A DNA stretch of 64,000 nt from Pseudomonas sp. B21-028 (GCF_024749045.1 NZ_CP087184.1:5022001-5086000); one strand, 5' to 3'. Counted from the stretch's first letter, positions 1-7,876 are shown. Made by a program: numbers and translations. Notes: generated from the sequence alone by a model not told the origin.

Positions 1-180
1 ATCGGCGCGGTAGCGGCAGGCTTGTGCGGGGCAGGCGGCGCATAAATGGTTTGGAGCGCTGCGGTCAGTCCCAGGCGAAGACCGAATTTCCGTAAGATGG
101 AGTCGATGGTGCTGAGGGTCGGATTGCCCTTGTCCTTCAGAGATTTACCGTCATGTGAATAATCCGATTGGTTGGGGACC
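1..180 (-). pseudogene. C-terminal remnant of an XRE/HigA-type antitoxin, cut by the window edge
   Basis: Read on the minus strand from about 165 down to 1, one frame stays open and gives residues such as GNPTLSTIDSILRKFGLRL. That is the pattern at the end of addiction-module antidote (HigA-like) helix-turn-helix proteins. No start codon precedes it: upstream in the same frame lies half of a REPIN palindrome (181-218), whose translation (GDLSPLGCEA) is repeat-derived. I infer a gene whose N-terminal part was lost or replaced at a repeat. The left edge hides the C-terminus and any neighbouring toxin. The match rests on a short stretch, so confidence is limited. Confidence 0.4.
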
Positions 181-218
181 GCTTCGCAGCCCAGCGGGGA
201 TAAATCCCCTCGCCACAG
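181..218. repeat. Single REPIN half-palindrome (GGGGATTTATCCCC type)
   Basis: This stretch matches the right arm of the paired repeats found at 23580, 25718, 33974, 44768 and 57829. The left arm is absent here, so it is a solitary or truncated copy that abuts the antitoxin remnant. Confidence 0.75.
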
Positions 219-251
219 GATTGTGTGCGGGTTTGAAATGTCGAGTGCCCC

Positions 252-638
252 TCACAACCGCGCCGAAACCACCCGTACCCCGTACTGCGGGATTATCCCA
301 TCGGCAGTGACTAACTCCAGACCCTCTGCCTGAGCCTGAGCAATCAACATCCGATCAAATGGATCGCGATGAATCTCCGGCAACTTGCCCGCTTGCTGTC
401 CATGGAACAGCGAAATCGGCAGCTTGGTAAAGCCCTCATCCTCAACCAGCGCCTCAAGATCCTCTGGAGCCTCGAGCATTCCTTTAGCCTGCTTGATGGA
501 TATCTCCCAAATCGAGGCGGCGCTTACCAATACCTGATTACGTGGTTCCACCATCATCTGTCGAGCATCTGCGCCTAATGCAGGATCGTCGGACAGCCAC
601 CAAAGCAACGCATGGGTATCCAACAACAAGCGCCTCAT
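252..638 (-). CDS. PIN-domain toxin, VapC-like ribonuclease (type II toxin-antitoxin)
   Basis: This 128-residue protein has the PIN-domain layout: Asp7 in the N-terminal LLLDTHALLWW motif, a Trp-Glu-Ile motif near residue 43, and a DPFDRMLIAQA motif near residue 92 with the later acidic residues. PIN toxins are metal-dependent RNases that cut tRNA or rRNA when freed from their antitoxin. The gene overlaps the upstream Phd-type antitoxin gene by 4 bp, the usual arrangement for translational coupling with the antitoxin first. The family assignment is firm; the RNA target is not predictable from sequence. Confidence 0.9.
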   Translation of the reverse strand: MRRLLLDTHALLWWLSDDPALGADARQMMVEPRNQVLVSAASIWEISIKQAKGMLEAPEDLEALVEDEGFTKLPISLFHGQQAGKLPEIHRDPFDRMLIAQAQAEGLELVTADGIIPQYGVRVVSARL

Positions 639-880
639 AGACTGCCCTCGAATCCATCGATGATATCCTCAGGGGTCTTGTCAAAATCTGTGGAGATCCG
701 AATTTTCCCTTTCAACCGTCCAGGCTTGCGAGCCCGAGGAGTATCGACATGAGGTAGGAGATCCAGATAAGGCTTGCCAGCCTTGGCGATCACCACCTTG
801 TCGCCACGCCATACACGCTCAGCCAATTGAGAGAGCTGAGACTTTGCTTCGTGCATATTGACTTGCACCACATCACTCAT
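635..880 (-). CDS. Phd/YefM-type antitoxin partner of the PIN toxin
   Basis: This is an 81-residue protein. The N-terminal half (VNMHEAKSQLSQLAERV, about residues 7-23, then a stretch around VVIAKAGKP) is the Phd/YefM DNA-binding fold. The acidic C-terminal tail, ending DIIDGFEGSL, is the part that usually wraps the toxin. A strong ribosome binding site (GGAGGT) precedes the ATG at 880. It is expected to neutralise the PIN protein encoded just downstream and to repress its own promoter; a small palindrome at 898-908 is a candidate operator. Confidence 0.9.
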   Translation of the reverse strand: MSDVVQVNMHEAKSQLSQLAERVWRGDKVVIAKAGKPYLDLLPHVDTPRARKPGRLKGKIRISTDFDKTPEDIIDGFEGSL

Positions 881-897
881 AAAACACCTCCATAATT

Positions 898-908
898 TAG
901 CTAAGCTA
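898..908. promoter_or_regulatory. Candidate operator of the Phd/PIN toxin-antitoxin operon
   Basis: TAGCTAAGCTA is an odd-length perfect palindrome (TAGCT-A-AGCTA) 18 bp upstream of the antitoxin start, and a related GGCTAAG follows at once. Phd-family antitoxins autoregulate through short palindromes in this position. The site is inferred from location and symmetry only. Confidence 0.4.
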
Positions 909-1095
909 GGCTAAGTCAGAGATGAGCGATAGACAAGGGTGTGAACTGACCGTCTATCAAAATTGCGTCTCAGGCCTCCACTATTGACTGCCTGACCGGT
1001 GAATAGCTGCGATTCTGTAACGCATTGAAAACATTCAGTGCAACCCGCCCCACCACCCGCTATTAATACCCTCCCCCTCAAGGACCCGAGCCCTC

Positions 1096-2085
1096 ATGAA
1101 ATTCGACCTCGCCTACTGCCGCAGCCTCGACGACAAGTTGTCGATCTATGACGTGCGCGATTTGAATTTTGACGAGACGGTGGACTTCGATTCTGCGAAG
1201 GAGCATTTCCAGTGCCCCAACGATGCCTGTCGGATGGCATTCGATGCGGCGAATATGCTGGGGACGTTCAACGCCAAGAATGTGAATTACGTGCGCACGC
1301 CGCACTTCAAGAACATCCCCAGCACGCGGCATGTCGAGGGTTGTCCTTATTCCAGTTTGAAAACCCCGACAATCGGTCTGGAGACGGACGCGTCGGAAGC
1401 GGATGACGGTCGGGAGGAACACTTTCCTTCGGAGCTGTTACTGACCCGGCGCGAGTATGTGCGCAAGCCGTCCAGCCCGGCGGTGGCGGCGGACGTGATG
1501 CGCGATGAGCGAGCGCCTTCAGCCGCCAATCTTGTCGAGCGCCAGAGCCGTGATTCAGCGCCGGACAAGACCAGTGTCTTTGCCCACCCGGTGGAATGTT
1601 TTGTGTCGAATTTCGCGGACAAGGACCTGCTCAAGCGCATGCCGCTGAAGATTGGCGAGCACACGGCGCCCTACGCATCGTTCTTCAAGAAGATCGAATA
1701 CCTGCTGGACAACAAGGGGCTGATCTACTGGGGCAAGATCAAGAAGATCGAGGATTATCACAGCGCCAGTTTTCGCGTCGACTTCGAGCAAAAGGTCTGG
1801 GTCAAGTTACCGGGCGAGGCGAAGAAGCGGCCCTATTCGGTCAACGTTTACCTGAGCAAGAAGTTGATCGATCAGTACCGCAAGCGCAAGGCGTTTCTGG
1901 AGGAGATCAAGCATGCCGCCGAGAGCGAGCGGGATCTGTACTGCTTCTTCTATGGCGTGACGCCGGAGCTGAAACAGGTGCCGAGCAAGAAAAACCCCGA
2001 ACAGACGTTCGGGGTGTTCAGTACTCAGATTGAGAATCTGGACCACTTCATCATTCGTGAAGCGCCGGGGTTGGCCAATAACTAG
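1096..2085 (+). CDS. Hypothetical protein with a zinc-binding-like Cys/His N-terminus
   Basis: This is a 329-residue protein I do not recognise. Its first 90 residues contain FQCPNDACRMAF, then TPHFKNIPSTRHVEGCPY. This C-x4-C ... HF-x7-H-x3-C spacing resembles the N-terminal zinc site of CoiA-type and some mobile-element proteins. A variable region follows (residues 95-160), then a more regular Lys-rich C-terminal part (EKVWVKLPGE, NVYLSKKLIDQYRKRKAFLEEI). It has no signal peptide or membrane segment. It stands alone, convergent with the next gene, in an accessory stretch. The function is unknown. Confidence 0.8.
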   Translation: MKFDLAYCRSLDDKLSIYDVRDLNFDETVDFDSAKEHFQCPNDACRMAFDAANMLGTFNAKNVNYVRTPHFKNIPSTRHVEGCPYSSLKTPTIGLETDASEADDGREEHFPSELLLTRREYVRKPSSPAVAADVMRDERAPSAANLVERQSRDSAPDKTSVFAHPVECFVSNFADKDLLKRMPLKIGEHTAPYASFFKKIEYLLDNKGLIYWGKIKKIEDYHSASFRVDFEQKVWVKLPGEAKKRPYSVNVYLSKKLIDQYRKRKAFLEEIKHAAESERDLYCFFYGVTPELKQVPSKKNPEQTFGVFSTQIENLDHFIIREAPGLANN

Positions 2086-2133
2086 TCTCGTCTTGCGCTG
2101 ACAGCAACCCTACAGGTGTTAGCGGTTTTCTTC

Positions 2134-2829
2134 TCATGGTGCATCTTGGGCAAGTTGCTGTTCAAACGCCCACATTTCCCGTTTCACTTCCATGCGTCGT
2201 TCACGGGCGTTATGGAGGCTGGGCTCATCCAGTCCACCATAACGCCGCAACCAATGAATAATCATTTCCTCGTCTGGAAAGTAATAGTCCTTGTGCCCCT
2301 TGCTGCCTCTCGGGGTGTTGTTCATATCACCATCAAAGCGGCCTGCGGAGAACTCATCAGAAGGCAATGTTCCCCACTCGGCGGCGCAATCCTCTAAAAC
2401 CCAGGAGATTTCATTGATGTGCTTTTGCGCACCGCGATGGCCGCGCTTGTAAAAAACGTACTCTCTACAACTTTCCTGGAAGCGGTCCATCATTGGTTCG
2501 TCATCGACCCAGCGCAAAAGGTCATGCTGCCCGGCGTGGCGCATCAAGCCGTTAATCCAGCGCTCTGAAAACCGATGAATAAAACCTTCCACATCAGCTT
2601 TTTTGGCGTCAGCGAAGATCATGCAATAACGAGTATGTACATGGATGACGAACAACACGTGCTTGCGTTGCACAGTGATGGCATGGACGAGCCACTGCTC
2701 GGCGAATTCAACCACCTCATCATCCTCGATGACGGGTGACGGTGGCTTCCCCACGGGAGTGATTTTCTTGCCTTTGTGTACGCGGCTAAAGAAGTTGCAA
2801 GCCGCTTCGGTGCAGTTGAAGATCAACAT
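2134..2829 (-). CDS. DUF6933-like hypothetical protein
   Basis: This is a 231-residue protein. The N-terminus starts MLIFNCTEAACNFF and continues with WLVHAITVQRKHVLFVIHVHTRY, a layout like proteins annotated as DUF6933 (a short leading strand, then a hydrophobic strand with the LFV motif). The remaining half is rich in charged and aromatic residues, with no recognised motif. It is 23 bp downstream of another small gene on the same strand, and the two probably form an operon. No biochemical role is known for this family, and I assigned it from pattern only. Confidence 0.7.
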   Translation of the reverse strand: MLIFNCTEAACNFFSRVHKGKKITPVGKPPSPVIEDDEVVEFAEQWLVHAITVQRKHVLFVIHVHTRYCMIFADAKKADVEGFIHRFSERWINGLMRHAGQHDLLRWVDDEPMMDRFQESCREYVFYKRGHRGAQKHINEISWVLEDCAAEWGTLPSDEFSAGRFDGDMNNTPRGSKGHKDYYFPDEEMIIHWLRRYGGLDEPSLHNARERRMEVKREMWAFEQQLAQDAP

Positions 2830-2852
2830 TCAGGTGCTCTACTTGAAAAAGA

Positions 2853-3203
2853 CTATGCGTCTGTGACCCATTCGATTTCATAGGGCTGACGAACAGCGTC
2901 GGAAATCCCTTCTCGTAACTCGTCGCTCAGAACCATCAGCTCCTGATCGCTCAGCAGGTCATAGGCGACCATCAGCCTCAAAGATAGGGAAACTTCTCTG
3001 CGTCGACGTCCGTTGAAGGCCATCGCCAGGTCCTTGTCTCGACTGCGTATGAGGCCATACAGCGTTGCGTATCGAGCGTGGGCCGATAAAGTTTCGTTCT
3101 GAGCGATCGTCTGGGCATCAGCAAGAACCCCTTGGCAGAAGCGGTCCAATGCTAGCTCGTAAAGCTCATTGTAATTTTTCCAGTCACTGTCGGAAATCGA
3201 CAT
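2853..3203 (-). CDS. Small hypothetical protein, first gene of the DUF6933-like operon
   Basis: This 116-residue protein starts MSISDSDW. I chose the ATG at 3203 because a strong GGAGGG ribosome binding site lies 5-10 bases upstream; the longer reading frame to 3260 has no such site. The product looks entirely alpha-helical and soluble, with an Arg patch (NGRRRREVSL) near residue 77. It has no signal peptide. It precedes the DUF6933-like gene by 23 bp on the same strand, so the pair may act together. I do not recognise the family. Confidence 0.75.
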   Translation of the reverse strand: MSISDSDWKNYNELYELALDRFCQGVLADAQTIAQNETLSAHARYATLYGLIRSRDKDLAMAFNGRRRREVSLSLRLMVAYDLLSDQELMVLSDELREGISDAVRQPYEIEWVTDA

Positions 3204-3303
3204 ACCACCCTCCTTCGCTAGGCACCAGGGTACACCGAGCGCTTGGCTAGGGCAGGCCATTGGTCACCCATCAAAAAATGAGATTGATCCGGTTGCAAAA
3301 CAA

Positions 3304-3319
3304 CTGTACAAAAACACAG
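3304..3319. promoter_or_regulatory. LexA (SOS) box upstream of the XRE regulator
   Basis: CTGTACAAAAACACAG fits the LexA pattern CTG-N10-CAG, and the flanking bases extend it to ACTGT...ACAGT (3303-3320). It lies 31 bp upstream of the start of the XRE gene at 3351, where LexA would block transcription. Confidence 0.7.
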
Positions 3320-3350
3320 TATTTTTGAATCCACTGCTTTGGAGAATCCC

Positions 3351-3668
3351 ATGGCCTCTCTCGCAATCAAAACCACCCTGGAACGCATCGCTGTCTATCA
3401 ATTCACCCCAGCCCATAGCGCACAGGCCCGAGCCATGCTGGGCTGGAGCGTCGAGGAACTATCCCGGCAGTCCGGGGTTTCGGTCAAGGCTATCCGACGC
3501 TTCGAAGCGGGAGGCGAGTTGCTCGATGTGACACGCCTGGCGCTCGCATTCTGCCTTGAAGCCGAAGGCCTGGTGTTCTTCCCCGGCTTTGCACCGGGGC
3601 GAGGCATGAACATCAAAGGCGCCACCCCGGATCCGGCGGGGCGGCCCGACTACGCGATGATCGAATAG
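3351..3668 (+). CDS. XRE-family helix-turn-helix regulator, probably SOS-controlled
   Basis: This is a 105-residue protein. Residues about 23-75 form an XRE DNA-binding domain (RAMLGWSVEELSRQSGVSVK, then AIRRFEAGG). The short tail is not recognisable. The start at 3351 is preferred because GGAG lies 7 bases upstream. A well-formed LexA box lies just upstream, so the gene is likely induced by DNA damage. It is divergent from the small-protein operon at 2853-3203 and is not linked to phage genes in this window. The regulated targets are unknown. Confidence 0.85.
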   Translation: MASLAIKTTLERIAVYQFTPAHSAQARAMLGWSVEELSRQSGVSVKAIRRFEAGGELLDVTRLALAFCLEAEGLVFFPGFAPGRGMNIKGATPDPAGRPDYAMIE

Positions 3669-3688
3669 CGGGATCGTTGCATCAGGTA

Positions 3689-4747
3689 TCAGGCCGCGCC
3701 AGCGGGGTTCTGATAGGCCGAGGCCTCCACATCCAGCCACCAGGCACGGCCGCGATGCGGATGGGTCAGGGTGAAGGCTTCGCCCATTTGCGGCGTGGTG
3801 ATGGGCACGTTGCGCTCCCAGGCCAGGGCCAGGATGCGGTCAAAGGGTTCAAACCAGGCATGCATCGCCAGGTCGAACGTGCCATTGTGAATCGGCAGCA
3901 GCCAACGGCCCCTGAGGTCGATATGAGCCTGGAGGGTCTGCTCCGGCTGCATGTGAACATGGGGCCAATCGACGTTATAGGCACCGGTTTCCATCAGTGT
4001 CAGGTCGAAGGGGCCGTATCGCTCGCCGATGCGCTTGAAACCGTCGAAATAACCGGTGTCGCCGCTGAAGAAGATCCGCGTTCCACCATCGAGCATCACC
4101 CATGACGCCCATAGCGTGCTGTTGCCATCGAACAGACCGCGACCGGAAAAATGCTGCGACGGCGTGGCAATGAACTCGATGCCGTCCACTTCGGTGCCTT
4201 GCCACCAATCCAGCTGACGTACCTTGCTGGCCTCGATGCCCCATTTGACCAGGGTGTCACCCACGCCAAGGGGCGTCAGGAAGTACCGGGTCCTGGCGGC
4301 AAGCTTGAGGATGGCCTGGTGGTCGAGGTGGTCATAATGATCATGGGAAAGGATCACCGCCTCGATTGGCGGCAGATCCTCCAGGCTGATGGGCGGCTGG
4401 TGGAAACGCTTGGGGCCGGCCCATTGCACAGGCGATGCACGGTCGGAGAAAACCGGGTCGGTGATCCAGAATTTGTCTCGCAGCTTGAGCAGAACCGTGG
4501 AATGGCCGAGACGGAACACACTCTGGTTCGGTGCTGCCAGCAGCTCGGCGCGTGTCAGCGGTTGAACGGTGATGGCGCCCGCCGGACGGGTGGTGCGCGG
4601 CTTGTGAAGGAGCATGTTCCAGATGATGCGCAGCATCTGGCCGAACCCTTCTCGCGGGGTATGGGCGTGATTGCGATACTTCCCTTGTTCGTGGCGGGAA
4701 GCAGGGCTGGCAGCCGTGCTGTCGGTCGAGGAAGCAGGAATGCTCAT
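3689..4747 (-). CDS. RomA-like MBL-fold metal-dependent hydrolase
   Basis: This is a 352-residue metallo-beta-lactamase-fold enzyme. The metal-binding motif HDHYDHLDH is at about residue 134. Later ligands are in SGDTGYFDG and in IHNGTFDL near the C-terminus. The layout matches the RomA/UlaG/NAPE-PLD branch, whose members cleave phosphodiester or phospholipid-type substrates. There is no classical signal peptide. The gene is divergent from a TetR regulator across a perfect palindrome, so its expression is probably controlled by that regulator. The substrate is unknown. Confidence 0.88.
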   Translation of the reverse strand: MSIPASSTDSTAASPASRHEQGKYRNHAHTPREGFGQMLRIIWNMLLHKPRTTRPAGAITVQPLTRAELLAAPNQSVFRLGHSTVLLKLRDKFWITDPVFSDRASPVQWAGPKRFHQPPISLEDLPPIEAVILSHDHYDHLDHQAILKLAARTRYFLTPLGVGDTLVKWGIEASKVRQLDWWQGTEVDGIEFIATPSQHFSGRGLFDGNSTLWASWVMLDGGTRIFFSGDTGYFDGFKRIGERYGPFDLTLMETGAYNVDWPHVHMQPEQTLQAHIDLRGRWLLPIHNGTFDLAMHAWFEPFDRILALAWERNVPITTPQMGEAFTLTHPHRGRAWWLDVEASAYQNPAGAA

Positions 4748-4841
4748 GGTGCGATTACTCCAAGGGCGTCGCCGAAAGTGCGCGGCGCCGTTGCGGGGAT
4801 AGGATGGCTGCGACGTCTACGCTCAACCATGCACACTGAAT

Positions 4842-4859
4842 CTACACCGCTCGGTGTAG
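4842..4859. promoter_or_regulatory. Palindromic operator between the RomA-like gene and its TetR regulator
   Basis: CTACACCG-CT-CGGTGTAG has two perfect 8-base arms around a 2-base centre. It lies in the 181-bp divergent intergenic region, the typical place for a TetR-family dimer to bind and repress both genes. Confidence 0.7.
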
Positions 4860-4928
4860 TTTCTAGATTGCATGAATCCCGGGAGCAAGTAAACTACCAA
4901 GTGTAATTCCAATCTCCTCAATCGACGA

Positions 4929-5543
4929 ATGCCCATGACCGTACCGCAACGCCTCACCGAACGAAAACGCGCAGCCATTCTCCAGGCCGCGATTGCCGAG
5001 TTTCGCAGCAGCGGTTTCGAGATCACCAGCATGGACAGGATCGCGGCGACCGCCGGTGTGTCGAAGCGTACGGTGTATAACCACTTTCCCAGCAAGGAAG
5101 AGCTGTTCGCTGAAATCCTGAATCGGCTATGGGACAGCATCACCGCTGAGCAGGAGATGGCCTACAACCCGTTGGAGCCTTTGCGTGAACAATTGCGTCG
5201 GTTGCTGCAAGCCAAGCTGCAGCTGCTGTCGGAGGAGAACTTCCTCGATCTGGCGCGTATCGCCATCGCCGCAACCATACATTCTCCCGAGCGTGCCCAG
5301 GACATGGTGTCGCGCATGGGCCAGCGTGAAGAAGGCCTCACCACCTGGATTCGCCAAGCCCAGGTCGATGGCCGGCTAAAGCCCGTGGAACCGGCATTTG
5401 CTGCCCAGCAAATGCACGGGTTGATCAAGACGTTCGCCTTCTGGCCACAGATTTCCATGGGGCAGCCGAGCCTGACCCTGGATGAACAAGTGCAGGTGAT
5501 CGAGTCGGCTCTCGACATGTTCCTCGTTCGCTACGAGGCTTGA
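4929..5543 (+). CDS. TetR/AcrR-family transcriptional regulator
   Basis: This is a 204-residue protein. Residues about 12-55 form the TetR DNA-binding domain (ILQAAIAEFRSSGFEITSMD, then IAATAGVSKRTVYNHFPSKE). The remaining helical part is the ligand and dimer domain, of the size typical for AcrR-type proteins with a TetR_C_7-like C-terminus. It lies divergent to the RomA-like hydrolase with a perfect palindrome between them, so it probably represses that gene and itself. The inducing ligand is unknown. An alternative ATG lies two codons further in. Confidence 0.92.
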   Translation: MPMTVPQRLTERKRAAILQAAIAEFRSSGFEITSMDRIAATAGVSKRTVYNHFPSKEELFAEILNRLWDSITAEQEMAYNPLEPLREQLRRLLQAKLQLLSEENFLDLARIAIAATIHSPERAQDMVSRMGQREEGLTTWIRQAQVDGRLKPVEPAFAAQQMHGLIKTFAFWPQISMGQPSLTLDEQVQVIESALDMFLVRYEA

Positions 5544-5870
5544 GTTCCCACCATCGCGAGTCGCGACATGGGAGTTACTGCCCCGGGGGCGTGTTCACAA
5601 ATTTCTGGTGCCTACCCAGACCGCACGATCAGGGTTTGCGCGCCGAGGAACATCGGCGTGCCGAAAAAACGCGCGAACGCCTCCGCCCCGCAACGCAACG
5701 CGATCATTCCCGAAGGTGGGTCCCAGGTGCGCGTGAGGGCGATGAAAACGCAAGTGGTCAACGGGCGCTGCGGGAGCGGGTTGGTAAGGGTTCGCCATCG
5801 TGATGTTCTCCGCCTGGGCTGGTGCTGAAGGCACTATAACCGTGGCGATCACCTTCTACTCTCCACTCGT
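5544..5870. other. Gene-free stretch with a possible degraded minus-strand ORF
   Basis: This stretch holds no gene I can support. On the minus strand an ATG near 5799 follows a GGAG ribosome binding site, but the hydrophobic-looking residues (MIALRCGAEAF, FFGTPMFLGAQTLIV) lie in a different frame from that start. This could be a frameshifted remnant of a small membrane protein, or chance. Confidence 0.25.
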
Positions 5871-5876
5871 GAAACA

Positions 5877-6761
5877 TCAGCGCTGCCGCAAGCTGCGCCC
5901 CAACTCGTCGAACAGTGTCACCACCGAACGCAAGGCGCGGCAGTCTGGCCGTGTCAGCAGCCAAAGCGCCGTGTCATATCCCTCCAGCGGTTCGCCGAAG
6001 GGAATCAGGCCCTGGCCTTCACCGATCAGAAAGTCTGGCAACGCGGCAACGCCCAAGCCGGCCCGCGCCAACTCGGCGACTGAGAGCATGCTGTTGCAGC
6101 GATAGGCAGGCATCACGCCGGGTAGGTGTTGTCGCCGCCACGCCACGGTGGGGTGATCGGGGAGGAAGTCATCCGGCGCGATCCAGGTCAGGGATGCCAA
6201 GTCATCCAGATTCGCACCAGGCAGATAGGTCGGACTTCCGCAGACCCGGTAAACGACATCGCCCAGGTGCCGCCCCACCAGATGTTCCGGCGGCGTGCGG
6301 GTCAGGCGCAAGGCAATGTCGGCATCGCGACGACTCAGGTTGGCAAAATCGTTCGAGGTGCTCAATTCGAGGGTCAATGCCGGATAGGCCGGCATGAACC
6401 GCGCCAGTGCGGGCAGCAGCAACGCTTGCAGGACCGAGTCGGTGCAGGTCAGGCGCACGGTGCCAGTGACCACCTCACCGCCCTGCTCCACACCGATACG
6501 TGCCGCCTCCAGGGCCTGCTCGGCGCGCTCGGCCTGTTCGGACAGCGTCTGGGCCAGGCTCGTGGGCAAATATCCGGCACGGCTTTTTTCGAACAAGGGT
6601 TGGCCCAGGGCCGCCTCGAGCCGGCGTACCGAGCGGAACACCGTAGACACATCCACATCCAGCAACCGCGCCGCCCGAGCCAGCGAGCCGCCACGGACCA
6701 GCGCCAGGATCAAAGAGAGATCGGGATACTCCAGACGATATTGCGTCGCTGCATTGAACAC
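5877..6761 (-). CDS. LysR-family transcriptional regulator
   Basis: The N-terminal winged helix is visible near residues 10-60 (LALVRGGSLARAARLLDVDV then VFRSVRRLEAALG). It is followed by a LysR substrate-binding domain with the usual RDADIALRL strand. The frame is open to 6923, but a GTG at 6761 puts the helix-turn-helix at the normal position and gives about 294 residues, the family length; no clear ribosome binding site settles it. The gene is divergent from the amidotransferase-like gene at 6839, the usual arrangement for a LysR protein and its target. The effector is unknown. Confidence 0.85.
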   Translation of the reverse strand: MFNAATQYRLEYPDLSLILALVRGGSLARAARLLDVDVSTVFRSVRRLEAALGQPLFEKSRAGYLPTSLAQTLSEQAERAEQALEAARIGVEQGGEVVTGTVRLTCTDSVLQALLLPALARFMPAYPALTLELSTSNDFANLSRRDADIALRLTRTPPEHLVGRHLGDVVYRVCGSPTYLPGANLDDLASLTWIAPDDFLPDHPTVAWRRQHLPGVMPAYRCNSMLSVAELARAGLGVAALPDFLIGEGQGLIPFGEPLEGYDTALWLLTRPDCRALRSVVTLFDELGRSLRQR

Positions 6762-6838
6762 TTGGATAAACGCCAATATTGAGTGCGTGGCCGCCAATCT
6801 ATAGTGGCGGCCAGGAATCAACAAGCGGCGAGCCTTCC

Positions 6839-7549
6839 ATGGAAATCCAGCGTCCTTTGCACATCGCCCTGATCGGCGACCACGATCCGCAAATAACGGC
6901 CCATCGGGCCATTCCCATTGCACTTGATCTCGTCAGCAGGCAAACCGGCCATGGCATCAGCTTTCAATGGTTGGCGACCGATCTGATCGCCGGAGATACC
7001 CCTCTGGACGACTTCGACGGCATCTGGTGCGTACCCGGCAGCCCCTACCGAAACGAAAACGGCGCCTTGCACGCCATTCGCTTTGCCCGCGAACAGCGTC
7101 GTCCGTTCCTGGGCACCTGCGGTGGGTTTCAGCACGCCGTGCTGGAATACGCGCGCCACGTGATGGGCTGGACCGATGCGGCCCACGGCGAAACCTCCCC
7201 CGAGGCAGAACGGGCGCTATTGACGCCGCTGAGCTGTGCCTTGATCGAAACCATCGACAGTCTTCAGCTTGATGCACAGTCGTTGATTGCCGAGGCCTAT
7301 GGCCGCCAGACAGTGTTCGAAGGTTATCAGTGTCGCTTTGGAGTCAATCCAGCGTTTGAGCGGGATTTGCTGAGCGACCGTTTGCGGGCCGTGGCCCGGG
7401 ATTCGGCCGGCGAGCTGCGAGCGGTGGAACTGCGGGATCATCCGTTCTTTGTCGCGACCCTGTTCCAACCTGAACGCGCAGCGCTGGAAGATCGCGTGCC
7501 GCCATTGGTCAAGGCCTTTGTCGAAGCGTGTGCGAAGGAGCTGCCATGA
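6839..7549 (+). CDS. CTP-synthase C-terminal-like glutamine amidotransferase-fold protein
   Basis: This is a 236-residue protein with a class I glutamine amidotransferase fold like the C-terminal half of CTP synthase. The nucleophile loop FLGTCGGFQHA places Cys94 correctly, and a GSPYRNENGAL loop is present. At the place of the catalytic His-x-Glu (normally FHPE), the sequence reads LFQPE (Gln210, Glu212), so the triad is altered. This fits the group annotated as 'CTP synthase C-terminal region-related' proteins. No synthetase domain is attached. It overlaps the next gene by 4 bp and is divergent from a LysR regulator. The actual reaction is unknown. Confidence 0.85.
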   Translation: MEIQRPLHIALIGDHDPQITAHRAIPIALDLVSRQTGHGISFQWLATDLIAGDTPLDDFDGIWCVPGSPYRNENGALHAIRFAREQRRPFLGTCGGFQHAVLEYARHVMGWTDAAHGETSPEAERALLTPLSCALIETIDSLQLDAQSLIAEAYGRQTVFEGYQCRFGVNPAFERDLLSDRLRAVARDSAGELRAVELRDHPFFVATLFQPERAALEDRVPPLVKAFVEACAKELP

Positions 7550-7860
7550 GCAGTCAGTATTACGCCGTGATTTTCACCTCCCTGCGCACCGAAGGAGATC
7601 AGGGTTACGCCGAAGCTGCCGAGCGTATGGTGGCGCTGGCGAGAGAGCAGCCAGGATTCCTCGGCATCGAATCGGCCCGGGGTGAAGAAGGCCTTGGCAT
7701 TACCGTATCGTACTGGAGCAGCGAAGCGGCGATCCTGGCCTGGAAGCAACATCCCGAACACAGCGCAATCCGCGAGCGTGGCCGTTCTACCTGGTATGCC
7801 CATTGCCATACCAGGGTGTGCAAGGTCGAAAGGGATTACGCGTTCCAACGCCAGTCCTGA
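7546..7860 (+). CDS. Antibiotic biosynthesis monooxygenase (ABM) family protein
   Basis: This is a 104-residue dimeric ferredoxin-like barrel protein. The strand-helix pattern (YYAVIFTSLRT, MVALAREQPGFLGIES, ITVSYWSSEAAILAWKQHPEH) is that of ABM-domain proteins, which include cofactor-free monooxygenases and haem-degrading enzymes. The start codon overlaps the stop of the amidotransferase-like gene (ATGA), so the two are translationally coupled and probably function in the same pathway. Family membership is clear; the substrate is not. Confidence 0.88.
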   Translation: MSSQYYAVIFTSLRTEGDQGYAEAAERMVALAREQPGFLGIESARGEEGLGITVSYWSSEAAILAWKQHPEHSAIRERGRSTWYAHCHTRVCKVERDYAFQRQS

Positions 7861-7876
7861 CATCCACCAAAAACCC

